Part shown: in pieces, positions 23,890-36,052 of the stretch | Numbering within the stretch: the first letter of the stretch is position 1 | Layout of the letters: each line of letters opens with the position of its first letter | Assembly: GCA_028023455.1 (NCBI GenBank) | Contig: JAQFVV010000031.1 | Location: 9,786,093-9,850,092, forward strand | Source of the DNA: Epiperipatus broadwayi | Taxonomy: Eukaryota > Onychophora > Udeonychophora > Euonychophora > Peripatidae | Reading direction: 5' to 3' | DNA length: 64,000 nucleotides | Position numbers and translations under genes: made by a program | The notes under the pieces: model-generated | Told to the model about the DNA's origin: nothing | The model's input: the letters and a program-made list of their open reading frames with translations, nothing else | The model's database searches: none

Positions 23890-24378
23890 CTAAACAAAAC
23901 AAAAATTTTCTAAAATCCTCTCATGTCCATGGTGTTATCTATTAACAAACAAATATTAAGAAATGAAATTCAAATAGATACCAGCAACTTATATAAAATA
24001 GACCCAATGTATATCACCATCTAAAAATTTTAATGTCAAATGTCAAATCACCCATCTTCTTCCAAATGTTGAATTCATCAATATTACCTTATGAATAAAT
24101 ATGTAAAGCAATATGCTTAACAATATTGCAGCAAATAATTAAATGGTTATCTCTTGGTCATGCTTTTTGAAATTCAGGTTTTATCTTTATTCCCAAGGTA
24201 CCATTGCTGAAACAACATAATATTAGGAAGCTGAGTTTGACTTTTTATATTTGAATTTTTAGATGGCAATATGCTCTGGGTCTATCTAATTAAATAGCCA
24301 TTGCTCTATTGTTTAATAGATGCCACCATGGTCATGAAAAAATTTTAGTAAAATTTTGTTTATTATTATAAATATGTA
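23890..24378. repeat. Foldback element 3 of the 23-kb cluster
   Basis: The complement of 23890-24040 resembles 24240-24378. 'ttgttaatagataacaccat' and 'tttttagatggtgatata' on the minus strand correspond to 'ttgtttaatagatgccacca' and 'tttttagatggcaatatg' on the plus strand. The turn lies near 24130. A similar outer segment occurs at about 36095-36260, so this is a dispersed family. Confidence 0.6.
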
Positions 24379-24919
24379 TGACTTTCTATTTTAGTTATCA
24401 TCACTCACATAGCAATAAGCAGTGTTTAATTTTTTGTATTGGGTTTTCATTATTTATATTTTTAATAAATGTTTATTATAGTTTTTGGTGATTTTCAATT
24501 ATTTATGTTTTATAATGTGTATACATATATATGACTGTGATAAATCACTGAAAAAGGGCAATCTTGAAGGTCTTGAAGGAACTGAGGGCAATTTCTTAAT
24601 TTCCACTCCTTATGTTTTTGTCATTGCAGCTGTTATTAATATGTAATTATTCATATAGTATATGAACATGAATAGATGATTCACCAACATGCATTTGCAA
24701 TCATGATGGCTTTAATGGCTTTTTATCTCTGAATTTAAGAACAAGGAATATCATGGTCGTTTCTCTCAGTTTTCTGAAATATCAGTTGAGTCTTCTTGAT
24801 GGAGAATAAATGTGTGTGCAAATGATTTTTTTTCCTAATAGATATTTACAATCATGACACAAAAATAAATCATGGTCATTATTTCCAGAAAGCTGTAAAG
24901 TCACCAACCAAGTCAGCAG
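24379..24919. other. Unassigned sequence
   Basis: AT-rich with no coding frame, RNA motif or repeat partner recognised. Confidence 0.4.
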
Positions 24920-27790
24920 ATAATGTCTGACACTGGAGGGTGCTTACAATCTTTTAATTGCAGACACAAAGGGCCATTTGCTAATAAGCTTTTGTGCATG
25001 CATTTATAACTGTAGATCACTTTCAAGTAAAGAAATATTGTAAGAATTGGAAGAACTGTTTCATATTAAATGGGACATTATTAAACCTTGTGAAGTTAGA
25101 AGAAAAAGTGAAGAGACAATTGATTTAAAAGGTGGACATTTATTCTACTACAAGTGGACTAGGATCCATTATAAATAAAAAGTGGAAGAACAACTTTGGT
25201 GAGATTTATGGTGTATCAGACAGAGTGGCAAGATTCAACTTAATAGCAGATGCCCCAACAAATTCTCATAGTGATGATGTAATAGATTTTTATATGAATG
25301 TACTAAAGACGTCTGATCAGATCAAATAACATTTTAAAATTATCAGGAGAGTCTTTAATGCTAGAATTGATAAACAATTAAAACAAGAATGTGCTGTAGA
25401 AAAAATTGGTTACAGTGATGGAAATGAGAAAGGACACAGACTTGTGGTTTGCAAAAAAAAACTTTATATTATGAATCCTCTTTTGAAAAAGATGCCAAAT
25501 GGAAATGAATATGGAAAAATCCAAATTAAGATACAACAGAATTGGATTATATTTTGACTAACAAAAAATATGTATTTTAAGATTGTAATATTTTTAATAA
25601 ATTCAACACAGGAAATGATCATCCATTAGTGAGATGTAAGATACATACATGTTAATGCAAACTAGGGAAATGCAAATTATTAATAAAAACAATATTCATA
25701 GTCAACATTGCTAATCTTCAGAAACATTCTAATGAATTTAAATTAGAACTTGCAAATCATTTCCAAATGTTAACAAATTTGAATATGATTCAGATTTAAA
25801 AAAAATTAGTAGGAAACTAACTAATACAATTTGAAAAAAAAACTGCAACAAAAATGGCTGTTATTGTCAAGTATTAGTAGTCAAGTGATCAGCACAGCAG
25901 CCTCACAAGTAGTTATCCTGGGTTAGTGGGTTCACTTCCTGTCCATTGCTATCACACATAAAAAAATGGCTGCTACTAAAAAGCAGCAATTGAGCCAGTA
26001 AAATTTCTACTGAGATTAGACTATTTATGAAGAAAAAAGGAATATGAAAAATATAAAAATGATGCGATAAGAAGAATTGAATATCTACAACTTTGTAAAA
26101 TGGTGCCAAAAAGAATTGATAATGATATAAGAAAGTCTAACTGTGAATTAGGAAGGAAATATATAATAAGAGAATAAAAATCTCAAGAGTGTAAAATAAC
26201 ATTTTGGTATTGGTAGTAAACTTATTTTTGTAATAAGAAGAAAAAGATGGAACTATTGCTAAAAAGAGAGATGGCATCAAGAAATGGGTACAAAAGTTCT
26301 ATCAAGAATTATATAATAATAAAGGAAAAGTAGTACCTTTTACAACTATTATGTCTTCTGAATTTCTTACGATTTTAAATAAAAAAGTTATACATGTAAT
26401 TAAATTTATAAAAAAGGGAAAAGCTTCAAATAATAATGGAATTATAATTGATATTTTAAAATAATCAAATGAAGAAAGAAAATTTTTTGGCAAAATTGTA
26501 TACCAAATGTCTAATTGATAAAGGTTGTGCTAGATGATTGGAGGAATGCAGTATTAATATTTTAAGAAGATAATAAAGAAGATATTAGAAATTACAGACT
26601 TATCAGACTTTCATCAGATCTGTGCAAAGTTATTACCAAGATAATTACAACTTATCTACATCAATATTTGGATTTTATCCAACCAAATAACAAATTGCAA
26701 ATTAAAAATAGTTTCAGTACAGTGGATTACATCCAAGTATTGAAAGACATTAAAGAAAGGACTACTGAATATGAGTTGCTTTATGCTTTGGACTTGTAGA
26801 TTATGAAAAGGCATGTGATTCTATGAGTATTTCTTCAGGGATTAAAGCACTGGATTGTCAAGGTATAGACCCAGGATATTGTCATACTTTAAAGAATATT
26901 TATAAAAATGTAAGAACAACAATTAGATTGCATAATGATACTAGGATCATTTACATTGAGCAGGGTATGCAAAGGATGATTCCATATCTCCAAAACTTTT
27001 GCAAGAAGTATTTTGTAGGTTAAAATAGGAAGCTAAGGGAATAAATATAAATGGATATTGCTTAAATTATCTACATTTTGCAAATAATGTTGTTTTTGTA
27101 AATAATGATTTAACACTTCATATATCATATAAGAAAATAAATCTACAGGAAAATTTCATAAAGACTAAATAATGTTCAATGGACTTTCTCGAAAGACAAA
27201 GGTAAAGATTGAAAATTATGAGATAAAAAAGTTAACAACTATAAATACCTTGATCAGATTATTACTACAGATGAAAACATAATGGATAAAATTAATCATA
27301 CATTTAAATTTTGTTGGAGTGTTTTTAATAGAAATAACTTAATATTAAAAAGTAATCTATCTATGTATTTGGAAAGAAATGTTTTTAATAAATGTGTTGT
27401 ATAAGTTCTTATTTATGGATCTAAGACTTAGACACTTAACAAAAGAGCAATATGGAGATTTCAGACCTCTCAAAGAAATATGAAATTGTGAATGCTAGTA
27501 ATAACATGAAACATATGTGTGAAAGAATAAGCAGGTGTTATTGACATTATTGAATTATGAGATGAGACATATGGCTAAAAAAGATGATAATAGATGGACA
27601 GTTGAAATCTTAAACTGGATTCTAAGAGGTAAAAGACCTGCAAAGTGACCACATGTGAGATGGATGGATAATATGAGATGTACAAGGATGGGATTGAAAA
27701 GAGAAGCTAGAGATTGGAAAACAAGGATTGAACTCAGAGATACCTTTATTCTGCAGTGGATTGATAATGGTTTAAAGTGATGGTGATATA
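24920..27790 (+). pseudogene. RTE-type non-LTR retrotransposon, degenerate copy 1
   Basis: The single ORF of this class encodes an apurinic endonuclease (EEP) followed by a reverse transcriptase; proteins of this type are often mislabelled craniofacial development protein 2. Seen in order, with many stops and shifts: YNCRSLSSKE and an EVRRK-type motif (about 25003-25105); GEIYGVSDRVARFNLI and the APTNSHSDDV tract (about 25200-25275); a decayed GDFNARIG (VFNARID, about 25350); DYILTNKKY-like (about 25550); RT pieces NYRLIRLSSDLCKVITKII (about 26590-26650), QPNNKLQI, and IYKNVRTTIRLHNDT (about 26897-26940); then the C-terminal RPHVRWMDNIR region (about 27640-27690). The element ends near 'gataatgg' at about 27770. 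A SINE lies inside it. Confidence 0.75.
25866..25963 (+). repeat. tRNA-derived SINE inside RTE copy 1
   Basis: Carries 'gtgatcagcacagcagcctc' as a degenerate A-box half, then 'cctgggttagtgggttcact' with a B box, 'attgctatcacacat' and an A-rich tail. The flanks share 'aaaaatggctg' on both sides (about 25852 and 25966), consistent with a target duplication of 11-16 bp. Confidence 0.7.
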
Positions 27791-28477
27791 TATGTGTATA
27801 CTTGTAGTAATTAATTTATGTTTCAAATACTTTATTCATTTTTTGAAAAAAAAACATTGGTTACACTTATTTATTTTTTTCCCCTATTTACAACATAAAT
27901 TGAATCATAAACACTAGATACAATAAATCAATTAAAAAAACAGATATTACTATTGGGGCAAGTATGTCATGTTATAGCTTTGCAGATTGAGAGAGTCTAG
28001 GCCAGGTTTCTATATATATACCTAACCCTTTCTCTCATTCTTTGTAGCTTATTTTTCAAAGCAATTGATGGTCTTTTTGAACTGTTTTCATAAACACATA
28101 TGCATCTTGTGCACCATATAGTATAGAGAACAAAGATGTTAGCATGTACATTTGAAAAAAAAATCCTTTTCCAATTTTTTTAAACATATAACCAATATTT
28201 ATATTTTTATTCTTAAATATGACTGGTATTTCCACCCTGATCTGGTCAAAGGTGGGTCATGAGAAATAAGTATGAGATTGGGTTTCGGACTCTCTTTTAT
28301 AAAGACTACAGCAATTATTTATTGTTTGAATCTGTTTTTTATATTTGTAAAAAAATTTGATAGGTAAATGCATCTGATCTTCACCAGAAAATAAAGAATT
28401 TAGGCTCAAGTGACCAATATCTAAATTTGTGACATAGTTGTTTATTTGTAAGTTCAAGTAGTAGGCACTATATTGTA
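27791..28477. other. AT-rich sequence, no feature seen
   Basis: Nothing recognisable lies between the RTE 3' end and the start of the 3-kb duplicated segment. Confidence 0.4.
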
Positions 28478-31455
28478 GCAGATGATCTGATGCTCAGATC
28501 CTGCTTCACAGCCCACGTCCAATCTCCTACCATCTAACTATGTTCAAACCCATCCTTACGCACATATATATATGTATATATTTATTAATATGTATATTTC
28601 TTTTGCTTTAGTATTTTACATAAATAATGTGGATATTTATATATCTTAATCTAAAAATATTTAATAGATAAATATTTAATTTTATTTTCATGTGTATACG
28701 TGCGTAAATGATAAATATATATATTTCAGTGTAGGAGATTGCTGACAAATCCTTAAAAATTATATTATATATAAATTGTATTTAAAATCATATATGAAAT
28801 GTATTATTTTTCATATTTAATTTAGCAGTCAGAAATGATGCAATTCTTTTAAAAAGTTTCTCGAAAACAATTACCCGGACAAGCCCATTAGCTAAAAATA
28901 AAAGATTACAATTTTGTAATAATAAAATAAACCCATTAGTGGAAATTTTGTCCATGCCAGCTTGTTTTAAAATCATAAGACTTATTTTAAAACAATCATT
29001 TGAGAAACTGATAACAAAATTGCATTGTTTCAAAAGTCTTACAAGATAAGAAAGGATCCGGTCAGCCGATTTTAGCTGTATGTTAAGTGCTTAAAACACC
29101 TCAGTTCCAGTAGTAGTTGCTATGCTGCATCATCAAAATAGAAGTATAAGTGCTGCTGGATTTGAATCCAAAAGGAGAAGAGACAACTAAAAATATGATG
29201 ATGCCAAACCAAATCCACATCAATTTTAATTTTCATCCAATGTGCCATGAGTAGGAAAAATTTCACCTTCCCCTCCATTCCAATATGCTTTTCCCATAAT
29301 GAAGCTCTGGGGTCCCATACTAATGAACTCTAAATATCTGCCAATAAAGTAAATGCTACCTATCATGTCATGTTTAAACCCTAGATCTAGTGAACTAATG
29401 CTGATGAACATTATTCTTATCAAGGATTGCTACTCCAGATATCAAGGTAAAAGAACTTTAGCCACTCTTGATTATCAAATTCAGCCTTCTTTATAATCCT
29501 GATGCTCTGTTCTGATACTATAGTTAAATGTTTTCATATTATGTAACTTTCTATTATATAGCTTTATATAACTGATCCTCATTAAGCCTCTTTTAATATA
29601 TTTCTTTCTTTATTTCCATATGGCAAATAATTCTAATTAAATATATTTATGTATTTATATTTTCTTTAAAATACCAATAATAATTTCCAAAATCACTAAC
29701 ACATATTTTATTTCTATTTTTCCTAGCCTTTACTTACGGGTAATTAAGAACGTAAATTAATTAAAAGCAAGTCTTAGTCAACATGTGCAGGTGTTTGTGC
29801 TTTTGGAAAAATAAAGTCATTAAATTATAAAATTTGCTATAGAAAACAGATCAACATCTGTTTTCCTAAAAATGTTTATTTTTCTTTCTAAATAATAATG
29901 CGCTACTTTAACTTTAATGTATCTTATATATATAAAAAATCTATAATTTATCCAAACTATTACCACCATCCCATTTATTTATGTATCAATTTATTTACTT
30001 TTATAAAAGCATTTATTTAACCGAGATTGATATTTATGAAATGTGTAGGGAGTTATAAATAACTTAAAGTAAAAGGGAGGGGAATCTTAATATCTTAAAA
30101 TTATATTTAGTTAAATTTATCATCCATGCCTGTTTATTGATTAACTCACACCATTACGCAGGGTATTCTATAATTTATCTGTATTAAATAAGTAAGATAG
30201 TCTATAAAGCTATTTATGCTTCATTATTCTCAAGCATTGTGTGCATAAAGGCCACTTTGTTTTATATATATTTGTGCTTCTCTCTAACATGGAGGTATTC
30301 GCTAAGTCGAGCACCATCGTCATTCTCAATGTTCTTGAACCAGGCTGTAAAACCATCCTGGGGACATATTTGGTTGTATGTGTGTGCTTTATATAGGGAT
30401 CACTCTGGAAAACCCAGCCCAATAAATGCATCACCGACCACTCTTCATTTCTAAACCGATCCTGCCAATATTTGCAGAGTAAATCGGTAATTCTCATTCA
30501 ATAAATTTCATGAAGCACACTCCAGGATCCATAATTGGACCACCCAAACTGCCGCCATGCATGTACCACCTTTCATTATATTTCTAGTAAACTCATGAAC
30601 ATCCATAAGCCGTAGTAGTGTGACTTTGCTAAAACAGACATCTATGCCCATTATTTAATATACATGTCATTGCGATGAACATTATTAATATAAATATTTA
30701 TTAGCTGTCCCACACGTCTGCCACTTTATAAACCAATTTAATAATTACATTCTATAAAGATGTAATATTTGCTTGTTAAACTATTCTTATTCAAATCAGT
30801 TAAATGTTATTTTCATTTCTCTGGGGATGGAATAGTATCTTAATAATACGTTTCTCATAGCGCTAAATCTGTAAGGTATTTATTGTTGGCATAGCCGCAA
30901 ATATCAGCAAAGTTATTATAAAATCTGAATTCTTATGTGTAAATCAAAGGGAATCCTATTTATGAAAATCTGTTGTTATATAATATTTATGAGGTTAGTG
31001 TCTGACAAATAATCGGACACATTTATTTCTGTTTATTAACATAATAAATCTTAAAATATATATATAAACTTTCAAATCATTGCTTTCTTTTATTTAAGTT
31101 ATTATTAATTTATAAGTTATGCTCATGATGACTAGATGATCTCTGCTAAAATACATAATTAATATGCCAGGTCATGAGCCTTCATTGCTCCTAAAGTATA
31201 GTTCATTTTTAAGTTAGACTATTATTAAAGTTAGCTTAGAGTCTTGTGTCTCCGATGAGCGATGCCAGCAGTGAGAAATGAAATTAGATCAATATCATCA
31301 GGATTGTTGCTAATAAGTTGGTAGATCTAGAAAATAGGCAAATAGGGCAGAATTTATGAGTGTTCCTGACTTATGTATCTTGTGCATGATTGGATTCAAG
31401 GTACTTTTGCCTAGATGCTAGATCTTGTTATGTGAACATACAAATCCGACTGGTA
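28478..31455 (+). repeat. 3-kb duplicated segment, copy 1
   Basis: Collinear with 37165-40236 in the same orientation over the full length. Shared landmarks in order are 'gatctgatgc', 'gatgcaattcttttaa', 'cccattagtggaaatttt', 'ggttgtatgtg', 'aataaatgcat', 'ttggcatagccgcaa', and finally 'tatgtatcttg' and 'ctagatcttgttatgtgaac'. Identity is perhaps 75-85 percent, with long near-identical blocks at the 3' end. The right edge is cut by a MITE-A fragment. The first 80 bp contain an A-box-like 'tagcagatgatctg' and a B-box-like 'atgttcaaaccc'. No frame is conserved as protein between copies. It may be a large non-coding element or an old duplication of host DNA. Confidence 0.8.
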
Positions 31456-31602
31456 CACTATAGGGATTTTATGCACAAGCCTTCTGGAATCCATTGATTA
31501 CTCTGGTTGGCACTGAGTGGCATTACTGTAAGGAGAGTTTTTCCTGTTTTAATAACAATAATGTGCTAGCATAAGAAACAGTTATCATGTGATGTTTAGT
31601 GA
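31456..31602. mobile_element. MITE-A right-end fragment
   Basis: Starts at 'tagggattttatgcacaag' and runs through 'ggagagtttttcctgtttta' to 'tgtgctagcataagaaacag' and 'catgtgatgttta', matching the right ends at 53.0 and 54.7 kb. The left half is absent. Confidence 0.75.
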
Positions 31603-31639
31603 TTCAAGTATAGACTTTTTGTGATTTTTTGTGGCTGGG

Positions 31640-33130
31640 AAAGTAATAAATATACTTAACAATAGACAAGTTTTTGTATTTCCAGCACTACATCTTTAAT
31701 GGCCTTTAAATATCCTGTAAATGAAGTTGGTCTGTCTGTAGGTCTGATTTTAAATGCTATTTGCAGGTAAGAAAACATCTCAGTACAACTTGAGATGATA
31801 TTAAGTGATTTTTGTATTTCAAATACTTTTATTGAATGTAGACCCAGGCCATTGCCTGCCCATGGACACTGGAGCTTTCTGATTGAGATTGATGAAATTC
31901 TTCTACACCAGAGAAGTTTTCTTGGTAGTGTTATGAATATGGTTAATAAATTGTAAATTTTATTATTGGTATATAATATATCATTCTAGTCATAATTAGC
32001 ATGTTGGATAATGAAACATTGGCATATAGAGAGAGATAAGCTTTTGTTAGCAAGTTAATTATATGTTTTATTTTATTTGTTAGTTGGTTTTGGATACTTG
32101 TTCTCATTTATGTAGGATTTAAATAAAAAATAAAATCTAAAAAAAGGCTGGATTTTTCTTTAAAATGTTCTATAATATTGTGTCCTGTGTAAATTTGCTA
32201 TGCACTTGATTTTTCCATATTAAAAATGAGTTTGAATTTTTTAGTGTGCTGTTTTAGCAATTTTATTACAAGTGGAATTTGTTTTCTGAATGATAAGAAG
32301 ATTGCAATGTCATCCATGTAAGCAACACACATTAATACTGGTGTTTAAGTCTGAGATATATATACCTGTCATTTCTTTTTCAATCGATGCTAGTAAAGAG
32401 ATTATGTATATTGAGAAGAGAAGTGCACTCAATGGAAAACCTTGAGGTATAGATCAATTGGGAATAATAGGTGGTGATGTATGTCCATTTATAATTACTT
32501 GTATCTCCTTGTTCTGAAGCTTTAAGTATATTCATTTCAGCTAAGTGTTAATCAGAATGTAAATAGAAATTGTATCAAATGCATATTTAATATCCAGCTG
32601 AATCACAACAGGAGCATATTTTTTCTTTACTTTAACGGTGTCAGTAACAATTCTAAATATAAAGGCTGCTTGTTTAGTGGATGAGACCTTTTTTGTAAAT
32701 TTGCATTTAAAGAACATAGGTAAAATGTATGGCTCTATTCTATTTTTTAGAACAGCATACAATATCTTGATCTCCAATGGACTCATTGAAATTGGTCTTA
32801 GCTTTTCAATGATTGATATCTTTTCTTTTTTATAAAAAAAAAAAAAGTACTAGTGATACAAGATATAAATTTTGTATTGTGTGTATTTTTTTTTTGATAG
32901 GAAATTTGCTGGATTTGCTAGATAATTGGAGGTAAAGAAATTAAAATGTCAATATACAATGTGAGGTATCCATGAAGGCCAGGATGCAAGATTTAGCTAT
33001 GGACTCCAGTTTCTTTGTAAATTCGTTAGGGAAGAATTTATCTTCTTCTTTTGATTCACCAAAAGGCTTTTTTGCAAGGTTATGAGTTTCCGGATTGCAA
33101 CCTAGCCCTATAATACAAGTGAGATGGTTT
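31640..33130 (-). pseudogene. Non-LTR reverse transcriptase remnant
   Basis: Reading the minus strand from about 33100 down gives a broken but ordered reverse transcriptase: KLRPISMSPLEIKILYAVLKNRI (two adjoining pieces, about 32800-32730), then VVIQLDIKYAFDTIS (32611-32567; motif A with its aspartate), GFPLSALLFSIYI with a shift (about 32450-32403; the GxxLSPxLF block), and MDDIAIF-like (about 32320-32295; the DD catalytic pair). The order and spacing fit a non-LTR retrotransposon RT. The clade is uncertain; no GIY-YIG or integrase was seen. The 81-codon plain frame at 32541-32786 is part of it. Confidence 0.65.
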
Positions 33131-33779
33131 CAGCATATAAATCTCACTAACCATCTCTATTTTTCTTTTCATTTAATACTATTAGTTGCTTTACATTAAT
33201 ATGTAGCAGATGATGTTTAATAATTTTTCTTTTGCAGAAATTGGGATATAAATAAATTATTTAATATGTCCAATAAAATAAAATCTTTAAAGGCTCATAA
33301 CAATTTTCTTAACAATTGTGGGCTTTATACTATTTTCCCCAAATCCTATAATATTAGGTTAGATTTTTAAAAATCGGCTTACTTTAAGTTATTGATTTTA
33401 AATAAATTTGTCAAAATATGCTTAATTTATCTCATTTTATTCAAATACCTAAAATATTTAGAACTCTATATTTTAAAAATAATTTTAATTATTCTATTTT
33501 AATTTCTTTTTTAAACGAAGATGTGTAAATCATTTTCCCTCAGGTTATCACTTAAAAGCACTCTAAATATTGAACAAAGGAATCAGAATAGAATGAATCC
33601 CCTTATTCTAAGTTGCTCTGATGTTTATAAGCATAACTTTGTCCACATTGCTGGTAATTGAGAATGAAATTACTTTGTCAACCATACAACTTTTTTAAAG
33701 TGCTTTTGATTATCATATGGGTTTGTTATAATTAAAATATATCAAATTTATTTTGTTACTAAAAAAGTTTTGGGAAAGG
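33131..33779. other. AT-rich sequence, no feature seen
   Basis: No coding frame or repeat partner was recognised between the two retroelement remnants. Confidence 0.4.
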
Positions 33780-34365
33780 AAGTAAGTAAAAGGTATTATA
33801 ATGACGCGTCATCTGTTTTAAATGTGTTCCTTTTCGCAATAGGAACGTGATACTTGATTTTATTGCTGCTATTGACTGTTGAAGAAGTATTTCAGATAAT
33901 AATAAAATGTCTCTATAAATAGTCATGAATAAGCAATTACTAGAGAAAGAAAAGAAGTATTTATTTTTGGCCAGAAGGTAAACATATTTTTTTTCCAAAA
34001 GATTGATGTTACTCTATTAAAAAAAACAACAAAGGTAGCCGTTTTGCATTGTTGAATAATAGGAATTTTAAAAATAATTTCTTTAGCTTTAACTAATGGG
34101 AAGTATTCTATTTTAAATTCTAATCCTGATAAGAAAACAAAATCTAAGATAATTGAAATCACGCAAATTAAGCAAAATGATTTTTTTTTTTTTGATAGAA
34201 CTATTTAAGTTATCCTAGTGATTATTTGGCTCCTAAGAAATTTTTTAATCTGGTCTCTGAAAGATAATTTTCTGTTAAAGTCTATTTTTGATTGGTTATT
34301 GGTAATAAAATTTCAAAAAATTTTATATTATTTAAAAATTATATAAATTTAGGTCAATTTTGTCT

Positions 34366-34378
34366 CCCCCCCCCCCCC
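34366..34378. repeat. Poly-C run of 13
   Basis: Thirteen consecutive C in very AT-rich DNA, inside the PLE2 remnant. Such runs are prone to length variation and sequencing error. Confidence 0.95.
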
Positions 34379-34514
34379 AGACATTTGATAAAATAAATAA
34401 ATTTGTTTTGGAGAACGGTTATCTATTTGGTCCTTTAGATATTGAAAATATGAATCAGTTTATTGAATTAAAAGTATTAATGTGTTTTGTTCTATTTTTT
34501 TAAAAAAGATGAAT

Positions 34515-34611
34515 AGCCAAGCGTTGGTGGCCTAGCGTTAGCATAGCTGCCTTCCAAGTACCTGGCCCAAATTCTCTTTCCGTCAAAGCTTTGATATATA
34601 AAAAAAAAAAC
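34515..34611 (+). repeat. tRNA-derived SINE inside PLE2
   Basis: Contains 'tggtggcctagcgttagcat' (A box), an eroded B-box region 'cccaaattctctttcc', 'gtcaaagctttgatatat' and an A-rich tail. It is in the same family as the copies at 5.15, 22.0 and 25.9 kb. Confidence 0.7.
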
Positions 34612-35538
34612 AAAGAAAGATTAATATGTTTCTGCGGAAAAGATTATGGTTGTATAAGATTTGCTATTATTATTAGAGGATTTGTGTCATTTATATGTGG
34701 TAATGTATTTTATAAGATTAGAAAAGGATGGAATGTGGATTATGTCATCTCTTCTTACATACTTTGATTACAGCATTATATTATTAATCATTTGTCTGTT
34801 TCTGTGAAATTATTTGTTAGATATGTTGATAATAGTTTGTTTGTTATTCAGAAAAATAAATTGAAGGATTTCTATGATAAATTAAATGCTTTTGATTCTA
34901 ATATTAATTTTACTACTGAGAAAAGTATTTCTGTGTACTTTCTATATTTAAGTTTTGATAAAGTTGATGTTTTATTTTGTTGTTATTTTATTACACAAAA
35001 AATTTAAGAAAGTTTAATAATTTTGAAAATAGTGCTTATATTCAGAGGAGTCAATTTGCTTCTGATTATATTAATTTAGACTATAATGATGAATTTATTA
35101 GAAATATATAAGTAAAAATATCTATAGGCTTGATAACAATAAAAATGTAATTGTTACTGAGAATAAAGAGTTTATTTCTTTACTATTTAAGCCATCAATT
35201 TATAAATTGGGTTTATAAGAATAAGTCATTTATCCGGATAGTGTGAAAGTGACCTGAGATAAAGTAGATTTAAAAATAGATACCATAACTCAGATTTGGG
35301 TATTCATGAACTGAACACAGTTCATAAAATATTATTTGATAAAGAAGAGGTTATCAAAAATGTGAATTAATAAGAAGAGTCAGAAGCACTGATGACTAAT
35401 CTTGAATTTGATGTCATCAATCTCATGAAGACATCCTTTGATGTTAAAGATTGTGGTTTTTTTTAAGTGAATTATGGGACACTATTTTGTTGTTTAATAT
35501 ATATATATATATATATCATTGAAAACCAATCATAATAT

Positions 35539-36052
35539 AGACAATATCACTAACAATTAACAAATTGAATTAGTTGTCGAGGCAATCTCCTTTTAACAAT
35601 AAAGGTGGAATCTCATCTTTATTAATGGTCAATATATTTATATAGACATGAAAGATTGCAACTTGACCACTGAGATGTGCAAAGAATTATAAATAAATCT
35701 CTTTAAAGAGATAAATATAACCTATTCTGAATGCAAACTAATAAATAGTCCATTATAACATTACAAACTGCAATTATAAATTACAAATTGCACTCAGACA
35801 ATATCACTAACAATTAACAAATTGAATTAGTTGTCAAGGCAATCTCCTTTTAACAATAAAGGTGGAATATTACCTTTATTAATGGTCAATATACTTATAT
35901 AGACATGAAAGATTGCAACTTGACCACTGAGATGTGCAAAGAATTATAAATAAATCTCTTTAAAGAGATAAATATAACCTATTCTGAATGCAAACTAATA
36001 AATAGTCCATTATAACATTACAAACTGCAATTATAAATTACAAATTGCACTC
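35539..36052 (+). repeat. Two-copy tandem duplication, 257-bp unit
   Basis: Unit 1 is 35539-35795 and unit 2 is 35796-36052, directly abutting. Only a handful of differences are visible, for example 'ggtggaatctcatc' versus 'ggtggaatattacc'. The near identity shows a recent duplication or a young tandem array. An (AT)n run at about 35499-35516 lies just upstream. Confidence 0.95.

Larger units (their letters stand above)
33780..35480 (+). pseudogene. Penelope-like element PLE2 remnant
   Basis: The N-terminal part (33780-34500) is heavily broken. The RT catalytic region LFVRYVDNSLFVIQKNK (about 34810-34860) is followed by KDFYDKLNAFDSNINFTTE; YVDD has become YVDN. Then comes LFKPSIYKLG (about 35185-35215). 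The GIY-YIG core is deleted, and the C-terminal part resumes with RFKNRYHNSDLGIHELNT (about 35270-35320), LFDKEEVIKNV and INLMKTSFDVKD (about 35420-35455), which align with PLE3. A SINE and a poly-C run interrupt the 5' part. Confidence 0.6.

Noticed and set aside
30210-30497. 95-codon minus-strand ORF in the 3-kb duplicated segment as a gene
   Set aside because: The matching frame in the second copy has several stops and substitutions show no codon-position bias, so it is probably not protein-coding.
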